From Penicillium oxalicum (Eukaryota > Ascomycota > Eurotiomycetes > Eurotiales > Aspergillaceae), in the NCBI RefSeq assembly GCF_001723175.1, contig NC_064651.1:1612001-1676000 (forward strand): a DNA stretch of 64,000 nucleotides. Reading direction: 5' to 3'. Made by a program: the position numbers and the translations under genes. Of this stretch, positions 48,653 to 58,603 are shown piece after piece; the stretch's first letter is position 1; each line of letters starts with the position of its first letter. The notes below the pieces were generated by a model, which was not told the DNA's origin, did no database searches, and saw nothing but the letters and a program-made list of their open reading frames with translations.

Positions 48653-50631
48653 ATGGCAATCGTCGCCGTGGAAAGTCACGCTGCCCAGCACAACATCCCT
48701 TCTCGAGAACGAGTCGAGCCGGGCTCTCACAATATCCCACTCGGCAAGTTCCCCGACACCTGCACCAAACCCGCCGAGAAACCCGACCAAATCGCCACGC
48801 AAATCATCGATCGCTTGAACCAGGTGCTCTCCAAGAAAGATACCAGTGCTCTCTCGCAACTCTTCCTCCATGATGGATACTGGCGGGACCACCTCTGCCT
48901 GTCGTGGGATTTCCGAACCATCAAAGGCAGTGATGCTATTGCCAAGTTTGCGACGGCGAGCTCGTCGGGCATTCAGGTGGAAGTTGACCACTCGTCGGCA
49001 TTCAGGGCACCGCATAATGGTCCTATTGATGCATTGGGGGAGGTGCATGGGGTTGAGTTCTTCATCAAGGCGACCACGACTTTCGGCGTGGGACAAGGAG
49101 TGGTCCGACTGGCCCAGCAAGAAAATGATTGGAAGATTTTCACCATCTCAACTACTCTGTTGGAATTGACGGGGCATGAGGAGGCGATCAATACCCGTCG
49201 TCCAGTCGGAGTCAAACATGGAATGCAACACGGACGCCAGAACTGGCAGGATAGACGCAACGTGGAGCAAGAATATGTAGACCGGGACCCTGCCGTACTC
49301 ATCATCGGTATGATTTATCCTTCTATGACTTGTCTCCCTTCTAGCCCCAATGAATATAAGCTCGATAGACGTGTGGTACTGACATGACTGCAGGTGCCGG
49401 TCAGGGTGGTCTCACTGCCGCCGCCCGACTGAAGATGCTCGGCGTGGACGCCCTGATCATCGACCAAGAAGAGCGAGTCGGCGATAATTGGCGCCGGAGA
49501 TACCACCAGCTTGTTCTGCACGACCCCGTGTGGTACGACCATCTCCCATATCTCAAATTCCCCGCGAACTGGCCAATCTTCACGCCCAAGGACAAGCTGG
49601 CGGAGTTTTTCGAAGCCTACGTCAAGCTGCTAGAGTTGAATGTGTGGACTCGGACCGAACCCACATCCGCCACGTACGACGAGAGCACGAGACGGTGGAC
49701 GGTCGTCGTGGAGCGAAAGTCGGCCAATGGCGCGGTGGACACGCACACTTTACACCCGCGCCATGTCATCCAAGCCACGGGCCACTCGGGCATGAAGAAT
49801 ATGCCCGAGTTCAAGGGGATGGATGGGTTCCAAGGAGATCTGCTGTGTCACAGTTCGGAATTCAAAGGTGCCCAGCCTGACTCCAAGGGGAAAACGGCCG
49901 TGGTGATCGGCTCCTGTAATTCCGGGCACGATATCGCGCAAGACTATTGGGAAAAAGGATACAACGTGACCATGGTGCAGCGCAGCTCCACCTGTGTGGT
50001 GTCTTCCGATTCCATCGTCAATCTGGGTCTGAAGGGACTCTATGAGGAGAATGGCCCGGTGACCGATGATGCAGATGCATACCTGTGGAGTATCCCACCG
50101 GAGCTGTTCAAGGCCCAGCAGGTCAAAGTCACCAAACTGATGACCGAGAACGACGCGGTCATTCTTGAAGGTCTGGCCAAAGCCGGATTCCAAGTTGACC
50201 AGGGTCCGATGGGTGCTGGTCTCTTGATGAAGTATTTCCAGCGTGGAGGGGGTTACTATATCGATGTCGGTGGGAGCCAGTTGATAATCGACGGCAAGAT
50301 CAAAGTCAAGCAGGGACAGGAGATCACCGAAATTCTTCCTCATGGTATCCGCTTCGCCGATGGATCCGAACTCGACGCGGACGAAATTGTCTTTGCCACG
50401 GGGTACCAGAACATGCGCACCCAAGCGCGTCTGATCTTTGGGGACCAGGTTGCCGACCGACTGGGAGACGTCTGGGGACTCACTGCCGAGGGGGAAATTC
50501 GCACCATGTGGCGCCGAAGTGGCTATCCAGGATTCTGGTTCATGGGAGGCAACCTCGCCTTGTGCCGATATTACTCTCGTCTGTTGGCCTTGCAGATCAA
50601 GGCCCTGGAGGAAGGAATTGCCTCGTACTGA
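48653..50631 (+). CDS. NTF2-like domain / FAD-dependent monooxygenase fusion
   Basis: Exons 48653-49307 and 49394-50631 with an 86-nt intron give 630 aa. Residues about 50-185 form an NTF2/SnoaL-like domain (IIDRLNQVLSKKDTSALSQLF...WRDHLCLSWDFRTI). The second part is a class B flavin monooxygenase: FAD Rossmann motif GAGQGG at 219-224, EERVGDNWRRRY, the NADPH-binding segment VIGSCNSGHDIA near 390, and a C-terminal ATGYQ motif (IVFATGYQN). Such proteins are common in fungi and are annotated as flavin-containing or dimethylaniline monooxygenases. The substrate is unknown. No biosynthetic genes flank it, so a metabolic cluster is not indicated. The intron falls inside the first glycine of the FAD motif. 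Confidence 0.88.
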
Positions 50632-50753
50632 GTGGAATCACCCATGTAACGCAACGGATCCATGTGTTATGGTGCTCATAATCCCCCTTTCCTGGTCTAC
50701 AATGGAAAACTGATCCTTGCCATTGCATTTTTTTTTGTACTGTTGTGCATTCA

Positions 50754-51867
50754 TCAATGGAGCCACCCTTCTTGCTGAGCAACCCATCCCCCTAACGTAA
50801 GAACTTGCGTATACAGCCACCTCTCCAGGTCCGACGGGGCATCCGGATCGTCCCTTCTGCCCGCAGGCCCCGATATAGGTTGAAGCAAGTCCCAACAACT
50901 CCGCAAACACTCCAGCGTGGACGTCTTACGAACCGTAATCTCCAACCCCGCCGGAGTCATCGTCGCAACGCGACTCTTCCGCTGCGCCGCGCGATCAATC
51001 ACCAACAGCACAAATTGCTCCCCGTCCGTGCTCTGCACCGCGCCCATACCATTCTTCCCCGCCACGTCCCGTTTCTCCCACTGCAGAAAGATTGGCCCGG
51101 ACGCCGCCACGCTCGACTGGCCCCTCGTCTCCTCGAGGATGGTGAATCGGTAACATGGCCGCTTGTCCGGGCCCGTGATGCCCACGCTCGCCTGCCAACT
51201 ACATTGAGTCTCGCGGAAATGGATGCGCCCCGTCTTGGCTGCATCCTTTTCCTTCTCTTTCCCTCCCGACGCGGAATCTTGGCAAAGGGCCGCCACGATG
51301 TCCCGCTTGGGATTGGCGGATCGCTCCTCATCTGCGTGATTTAATGGTGGGCTCCCTCGCGGCGACCTCTCTTGCTGTGCCAAGGCCACGCGGGAGCAGA
51401 TGTATGGTTCGTCCAGGGTGGCGTAGATATCCCCCGAGCGCATCTTTGGTCGCTGGGCAAAGTCCCGGGTGAGATTGGACTTGCGTAAGGGAGGTTGCCA
51501 GATTTCCAGCACAGGAATGGGGCGATGACGGGGGATGAGTTGTTGGATTTGGAGGACGAGTTTGGGTGAGAGTCGGAGGGCGGAGGATTTGGGGCCTGGG
51601 CCGGGAGGTGGTCGGGCAATTTGGAAGTTGGCGTGGATTTTGACCTTGGGAGGTTCTAGTTGGGTGGTGGATCTATCGAGAGTGGTTAGGATCGTGGGTG
51701 AACTTGCTATCATTATGTCCATGTTCTCTCTCTTTCTCTCTTTCTTTCTTTCTTTCTTTTAATTTTGGAGGGGGGGGGGGGGGGGGGATTGAGAGATTTG
51801 TTTTCTCGGTTCCGTACCGGTCCTCACTGGCCGTGTCACTGTCATAGTTGACCGAGGCCGTGTGCAT
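50754..51867 (-). CDS. Unrecognised 322-aa protein
   Basis: Two exons on the complement, 51867-51818 and 51672-50754, joined by a 145-nt intron with a CTAAC branch; the phase (CG|A) fits exactly. No membrane span or signal peptide. The N-terminus is acidic (NYDSDTASED), followed by basic-polar sequence with segments such as LQIQQLIPRHRPIPVLEIW, GDIYATLDEPYICSR, CYRFTILEE and LEITVRKTSTLECLRSCWDL, ending in LERWLYTQVLTLGGWVAQQE. The length and continuous frame support a real gene, but I do not recognise the family. It converges on the monooxygenase gene with 122 bp between stops. The intron carries an 18-base poly-C (sense strand) and a GAAA-rich tract. Confidence 0.72.
51770..51787 (+). repeat. 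Poly-G tract, 18 nt, next to a CT-rich microsatellite
   Basis: G18 directly follows a CTTT/TC-rich stretch (51725-51760). Both lie within the intron of the 322-aa protein gene. Tract length is uncertain because such runs are error-prone. Confidence 0.85.
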
Positions 51868-52718
51868 TGTGAAAGAGGTGGAGAAGATTATTGCGTGGTT
51901 GATCTCGAAGGGTCTCGTAGAGGAAACCGACTGCGCTTGACACCAATCTGTATACCACCACCAGTCTGGAAGAGGGTGGTTTGCAGTTGACGCAACAATC
52001 TTTTGACAATCCTAGATGGCTTCCTTGTTCCCTCTTGTATTGAGAGCCAAAAAATCAACGCAAAAAGATCTCGCCAAGGTTCAAAATTTCCTCAAAAAAA
52101 AGAAAGAGGCCAAGTTCATTTCCTCGTCTCTTTTCTACGTGGGCATCCGCTCCCTCATATGTGAAGATGGTTCTGTTCCCTGTTCCTCCGATCAACCACG
52201 GACTCTGCATCTTGGCCGTATTCCAGTGCCCCCAGCCGTAATCGTATTTGAATCTAAGGCCCCCCCCTCCCGAGCCCCGAGTCCCGAGCCACAAACAGAA
52301 TGCGGTACTCACAACTCCACGGAGTACTCGAATCGTATACGGCACTAAGTGCTCAGCACTCCGAGTTCTGCAACTCGTGGATCACAAACTTCATGTGGGG
52401 GCCTTCACCCTCCCTCCTCCACCAACGGGGCTTCTATCGAGCTGGTGAGCCTCTTAGAATCCGCGGAATACGTCTCAGTCATTGCCTAATACGTCCATGT
52501 CTTGATGCGTCTCGTGGATCAACAAGTCCGTTCTTTTCTACTCTGGTACTGGGGGACCCTAATCGATGACTGGTCTTGAAGATCGGCCTGGGCGCAGTCG
52601 GTTTGTTCGGGGCACCATGCATTTGTGGTGTCTGGTGATCCGTGGCCATTCTCCCACACTTGTTTGCCCAGATGATGCGTGTAGAATTTCTCGGCAGGGC
52701 AAGGGTGAGTGTTTGGCA

Positions 52719-52734
52719 GGGGGGGGGGGGGGGG
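52719..52734 (+). repeat. Poly-G tract, 16 nt
   Basis: Uninterrupted G16 in the gene-sparse block. Confidence 0.85.
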
Positions 52735-53593
52735 TTCACTGCCACAATTTTTTGTTTTGTTTTTTGGAATTCTCATCATGTCAGCCTGGCGCGATCTTTT
52801 TGAGTTGAAAGACTAAAAACTGAGCAGTGTCATGGGTGGATCGGGGAATCTTGAAGCTCCAGTCGGCGCGGGGACGACTCTATGCCACGTGATGACGTGA
52901 TTCCTCAGGTACTCAAAAGTGTGTTTGAATTGACTATTTGGGGGGTAGAAAGGAAATGTTTCAATTTCCTCCTCCTCCCGCGTGAAACATCTGAGAGAAA
53001 CTCATGACGATTACAGTACGACGGGTCGAATTCAAGATACGTTCGGCAAGGCTGATCATGCATTTCTGCCTCCGTTGTCATCCCGGTGTTCTGTGGTACA
53101 CAGTTCGCACTCAAAGCCAAGCCCACCTCCCTCCCCCCTTTTACTTCAAACTAAATTCCCCCAATACCTACTCGTCCGGGTTCAAAAAAAATAAATAAAT
53201 AGGACAATCGTACCGTCTCACTTCTCACTCACATAATCATAAGAATCATCATTTTTTACAGTTTCAATATTTTACTACCTCCACAGCACACACTCAGTGC
53301 CCGAGTCGCGTACTGCCCGCGATAATGGAGCTGCGCATTCAGTGCCCTCCGAGCTCAAAGTCTTGGCAGCGGTGCCTCCGATGCCCCAGCGTGAAAATCG
53401 GGCAGTTTCACATCTCGTCTGTTGGTACCGCGACCGAATCTTTTGATCTTTTGTCGGATTCCCCCAACACACTTTCGACAGTCAATGTAACATTAACCAT
53501 CAAGGCATCCACTTTCCTTTCACCCTTTTTAAATTTTGTTTTTGTTTTCTTTTTTTTCAACCGACTTTCCACCGCGACAGTCTCCGGAACTCA

Positions 53594-53605
53594 CCCCCCC
53601 CCCCC
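53594..53605 (+). repeat. Poly-C tract, 12 nt
   Basis: Uninterrupted C12 in the gene-sparse block. Confidence 0.85.
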
Positions 53606-53869
53606 ATCAAGATAAGACAGGAGCCGCATTTCTGCAGATGGTAAAAATAGATCTCTCTTATAATCTGACATTCTTTGGTATGGGCTCGATGACGGATGAC
53701 ACGAAACGGTGGCCTTGACCGTTCCATGGTACCATCCTCGGGCTCTGAGTGCCTGACGGTTGGGCAGTTCGAAGGAAGATGGGGGGAATATTGGTGTACA
53801 AGGATGAGGAAATCCTGATGCCTTAGAAGCGGGGAAACGAGCATTGTGTTTGTGGTCTGGATTGAAATC

Positions 53870-53897
53870 TCTCTCCCTCTCCCTCTCCCTCTCTCTA
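53870..53897 (+). repeat. (CTCCCT)n microsatellite
   Basis: About four imperfect CTCCCT units followed by CTCTCTC in non-coding DNA. Confidence 0.8.
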
Positions 53898-55172
53898 TAG
53901 AGATCATCTTGATTGAAGGACCCTAAAATGATGACGTCGGCTTATTTGAGAATTTTAAGCCTCCCTGGATAGACGCCGGACTGTGTGCGGTAAAGAGTCG
54001 GAGGGGGCTTCTCAGGTGACTAATCCATCTAGGACTCGGAGTGTCACTGGAGGCTGAGTGGACCTGATCCATGTGGCCAGCTTTATCTTCGGTGCTTCAA
54101 TCAGATAGTCGTCCACCGAACAGACTCTGACGAGACTTGTCTGACGAGGGTCCATCATACCTACATGTAGCGGCTGACATATCATAGGGCCCGGTGCTGA
54201 GTACTACATACCTGCTGAACCCACCAAGGACCATAATTAACAGATCACCAAGATATTCTCCCCGACTGCCCTGCCCGAGTATAGGCCTGAAACCGCTCCA
54301 AAGATAAATTTTCACCAGACACCATTCCATAAAGATTAAACACTTTCATTCATTTCGCACCTACACACATAGACATCTACTAACTAGGTAAATCCCAACA
54401 TAACCCAGCTCTCGCACAGAGCGCCCCCCTCCAAAACTACTGCAGGTAGAGAGTCCCCACTTCCCGAGCCGTCATCCTCACGATCAACGCGACAAACACA
54501 ACACGGCTTATATGGAAGATCTAGAGGTGCGCATCAAACGCAGCACTACAGTAGTATCCATGTCTAGGCAGATACCTACATATAGTACCCAGTCTACAAG
54601 CAGATACCTACCCTGTAGCTCCACCAGTGGAATATCTTTTTTTTTAAAAAAAATTAGGTACTATTAGTAGAAGTACTAGGTACTCCCGTCCTCCACCGAT
54701 ATGCATAATGTTCAAGTGGTCCCCGTCACTACCTAACCATCGACTGTGGATCTCAACGTTAATCTCTCTCAGTGGACGCGAGATGATTTCCCTTTTCGGG
54801 ACACCCCAATTCAAGCTCGGGGTTGACCCACATGCCATGCAAGGGAAACCGCGTGCAAAAACAAAAGAAGAGAGATTTCTCCACATTCTCTATGCAGAGA
54901 TGACCAGTGCTGCACTGTCAGGTACGAGGGATGTAAGAAACTTTTTGTAGAATAGTTACAGATCGGCGGGAGGTTTGAAATGCATGGGCACTTTTGATTT
55001 AGAATGTTTTTTTTCTTCTTCTTTTCCCTTCTTCTAGATGCTCAAGGTCGTGAATGACTCTGCAGGAAAGACTACAAATAAGAAGATGAATTGTGGATGA
55101 GGAGAGAGATCACGATGCTTAATCTGGTTGCCTGTCTGTCTACAATCGTCTTAGGGCCTTTTCTACCATATA

Positions 55173-55204
55173 GTAGGTAGGCACGTAGGTAGGTAGGTAG
55201 GTAC
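55173..55204 (+). repeat. TAGG-type tetranucleotide repeat
   Basis: GTAGGTAGG, a short break, then four more TAGG units. Isolated TACCTA/TAGGTA copies lie throughout 54350-55400. Confidence 0.8.
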
Positions 55205-55554
55205 TAACCTGGCGTGTGGCATATCATTCTCAGAGTCTCTCGAAGCTGGAACTTTTTTTAACGCCGAGCCCCGAGCCCCGATCCTGATCCCGTCTTTTCT
55301 TGAACCGATTCCTGCGGGGCTGTCTGCCTGCTGGGTAGTCGCTTCCATTCTACACTGGCGATCAATGAGGAATGCTCCTGTCTATACCTAGGTAGGCAAG
55401 GTGACTTGCCAGCACATTTTATTTACATGAATGAACGAATAGACTAGAACAGGGAATAGGTCTTGGGGAGCTAGAATGTATCTTAGAACAGGCTCCGACA
55501 TTTCAATGTCAGATGACTATCTTCATGGGAGTGCAAAGGTTCTATCTTTTTCGA

Positions 55555-55572
55555 GGGGGGGGGGGGGGGGGG
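55555..55572 (+). repeat. Poly-G tract, 18 nt
   Basis: Uninterrupted G18, the third long G run on this strand within 4 kb. Confidence 0.85.
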
Positions 55573-56544
55573 ATATTTGCCATTTGATTTACCTAAATGG
55601 ATACATAGCCAATCTGTCGACCGGGTTCAAACGAAACAATCATGGCTTTCTGAACTTGTTTGATCCCATTTCTACCAATTCGACCACGTAGGATTCTTTG
55701 CACATACAAACGTTCTCTTGTCTCTTGTCCTGCAAGAAGAGTGTTTGTTTCAAGCAAAGTGATTGACATGCTTCTTACAGTGTACAAGCATGGCGAGGAG
55801 AGATCTAGAGATGGGTAGCGGACGGAAGATACGCGGTAGAGGTTGAAAAATGCCATGTGAATTCAATCAATTACTGAACATGAGACGATCAGAAGGAGCT
55901 CCCTGTCCGGTGTCTATGCCGAGTTCAAAGGTTCAATTGAGCCTGCAATGTCCAAAGAAATATTGCAAGAAAGGCTTTCCCAGGTCTCTGGTCGGAATTT
56001 CTTAAAGGATGCACCAAGACGGGATTTTTTTCAGAGATTAACGAGGTGATACATGTCTATTCTTCCATGAGGTGAGTAATACTGGTACAGACTTGCATCT
56101 CCCTGAATTCCATAATAGAATTCTCTGACGAATAAGGATCTCCACACCTCGAATAGAGTCAACCCAGCAGATATGAATGTCAGCAGGCAATCTGATCCAA
56201 ACAGGGTGACCCCCACCTCGACACCATACTCGGATTGTAGACATTGCTATTCCAAGTCCCGCACCGAAAACTCAACGATAAAGGTGTTTTCAAGCTAGCA
56301 AAGAAAAAAACATCAAGCCACAGACACTTAAAATAATATTGTCTCCATATCAAAATACGTGTGGCGATCAAATACCGACCGAGGGTTCAGGGTCCTGCCC
56401 ATCGACCACTCGGCTAGTTGCTGTCGAATATGCGCCGATCCGCATCCCTCCCCAAACACTCCGTCATTCCATTCTCTCATGTCGTCTCTCATTGTTCATC
56501 AGAAATTTCGCAGTTGCCGTCTACCATCGCAACAAAGAGATACC

Positions 56545-56919
56545 TCACTTTTTAGGTGAAAACACGTAGGGCTGGGAAGAGCGATAGCTCGAAGCCTCAT
56601 CCATGGGGTCTGATCAGGCAAGATGTGGTGTCAGCAAAAGTTTAAAACAAACAAAACGAGTCGAGTCGAAGATCGGAATTTCCCTCGGGCACGTACATCG
56701 TGATTCGAGATCTTGCACACCCCGCATTGACTCTTGTTGCAAAAAACCAAAGTTGCGCATGCGTACGGTGCGCATATAGTGCCCTTGTTCGTGAGAGACA
56801 TTGTAGCGAGACTCGTCCTCCAGTGGATTATAGTGGCGGAACAATGCGGCACCCATGGCGGTCACGGCCAGACAAGCCACCAAGACAATCACAATGATGG
56901 CAGAGTTGCTGAGACCCAT
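56545..56919 (-). CDS. Small single-pass membrane protein, 95 aa, unknown function
   Basis: Two exons on the complement (56919-56697 and 56609-56545) with an 87-nt intron (GTACGT...GATCAG) give 95 aa. Residues 7-27 form one hydrophobic span (AIIVIVLVACLAVTAMGAALF), preceded by MGLSNS. The remainder is a polar tail with HYNPLEDES, YMRTVRMRN and SYRSSQPYVFSPKK. The short lumenal/extracellular N-terminus, single span and cytosolic tail with the MRTVRMRN element recall small uncharacterised membrane proteins I associate with Aspergillus/Penicillium genomes (recollection, not checked). Exon 2 reads cleanly from the acceptor to TGA, which a chance splice would rarely do. No function is known. Confidence 0.68.
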
Positions 56920-58603
56920 TGTGATTTAGTGAGGAAAAGAACCCGTGTATTGCGTGATCTGGATGAATTCCAAGACGATGTTGAGATCAGGTGCTGGATG
57001 TAGTAGTTGCGGCCCACGGATGTGGGTCAGTGCATGGTGGGTTCACAGGTCTCGGGTTGGTCCGCCGTGGAGAGCAGACAGCAATTACTGCAGGTGATAG
57101 AGAGTGGGTGAGTCTGTGTGGAGTGGGCGGCAGTGTGGGAAAACGAGTGGACTGTGAAAAGATGGTTGGCGAAGTGGGAGCAACGAGTGATGGATCAAGG
57201 ACAAGAAGTGAAAAGGATGAGAGGTCGTGTAGAAAATGATGGGGTTTCAAAGGGCAGGTGCCCTCATATGATACTGACAAAGGCCGGTCAGAGTTACCAA
57301 TCAAAAACCGGCTTACGCCAGCTCTTCACCTTGTCCAGGACCTTGGGACACACACAAGGTACATTCGAGAAGTACCCTGTTCTAAGTGAACAAATAGTAA
57401 CTCGATGTACATTACCTCAAAACTTGATCTGCGTACCCTCCGGGTAACGCGGAACTTCGGATCCATCGTACCAGGTAGAATCTGCAGGACGCCTCGGTGA
57501 ATCTTTCTATTGTGAATTAAACAATCGGGCTGAATAAAATTGCGAAGAGCAGAAATTCACAAGATACTTGAAAGGTCCTCCGTCCTTGGCTTTCAATTGT
57601 CTCTGTGGATTGACATATTGTACAACCGACGCTCACCATGTGACGGGAACAAGCCAAAGAAATCACTCGCTAACCCGATGTGTACTGTAGATCGCTGTGT
57701 CTTCAAAAGCCCTCGGGGGATAAGACTACCGGCATATGCGGTGCAGTCTTTCAGCACAATGTCCCAAGCTCGATCATCTCTAAAAGGCTTTCGACCCTCG
57801 ACCCTCGGAGCTACTGAATTAAGTTATCTATCACATATTACTAGTCGTCGGGTGGCAGCCGATCGCCGAGCATCGAGACTGATGGAAAGTTCCAATCCAC
57901 CTAAAAATAGTGCCGCTGACGCAACCACGGCTTCCTTGGTATACTCAGCCAATCAGCATTGTAGAATGCTTGGCACACCACTTCATGATTGGCTGATATC
58001 CAATAGAGGTTGCCTGAGAATCAAAGTTCAAAACACAATACACCATACGCACTTTTCCCAGACGAGGGGTAATTCAGCTTCTCACTGCGGCCTGCAACTG
58101 CTGAACAGTGGGTGCTGTATTTGTGGACTCAAGAACCGAGACGGTCGCTTTGTCGGATCCAGTCGTGTCCCGGAGGATAGATCGACGTATGACATCTAGG
58201 CAATTGCCCGTTTTGGTTCGTCGGGGTACTTGGACCATTTCCATGGGCGTTATTACAAGGCCTTCCTGGTCGAGTGTCTCTTCCAGTCAGTCCGAGTTTG
58301 GACACGCAGTTTGTTGACACGTGCACTCGCGCAAATTGAAGAAAAGGATCAAGTTCAAGCTTCTTATCACTTTTGATTACTCACCACTCCCATGCGTGAC
58401 CGCGATGCTTCACTGAGACATGGAGAGGGCGACCTGGCCGCATGGCACAGTCCGTTCAGACCAAGTCACGTCCAATAACTCCTTGTAAGCCGTAGCGATT
58501 CATTCAGTTTCTGGTCTACATATTCCCTCATCCGATCGAATCTGGCACGTGCATAGCTAAAAAAAACAGTCTTCTATCTTGTTCTTGCACAGCAGCAAAT
58601 AAG
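56920..58603. other. Intergenic region with an inverted CCAAT repeat
   Basis: 56920-57300 is the leader/promoter of the small membrane protein gene. The long + frame at 57540-58199 has no motif and is not supported. An 11-bp inverted repeat with CCAAT cores is at 57945-57996. Confidence 0.45.
57945..57996. repeat. Inverted repeat with CCAAT cores
   Basis: TCAGCCAATCA at 57945-57955 is matched by its complement TGATTGGCTGA at 57986-57996 with a 30-nt loop. The same TGATTGGCTGA recurs at 61562-61572. CCAAT is the HapB/C/E (CBC) core. Confidence 0.7.

Larger units (their letters stand above)
51868..56544. other. 4.7-kb block with no supportable gene; homopolymer and TAGG/TACC-rich
   Basis: Only short, motif-free frames on both strands. 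Distinctive content: G16 at 52719-52734, C12 at 53594-53605, (CTCCCT)n at about 53870-53897, many TACCTA/TAGGTA elements between 54350 and 55400, and G18 at 55555-55572. Two similar GAGCCCCGAG-containing stretches are near 52270 and 55265. No transposase reading or terminal repeats were recognised. It may be lineage-specific or decayed DNA. Confidence 0.5.

Noticed and set aside
56343..56420. tRNA-like sequence on the - strand (AGCCGAGTGGTC, as in Ser/Leu tRNA D arms)
   Set aside because: No matching anticodon stem, T arm or acceptor stem could be paired; at most a relic or chance.
57540..58199. 219-codon + frame
   Set aside because: It has no ATG at its start, no motif, and lies in A/T-rich intergenic DNA.
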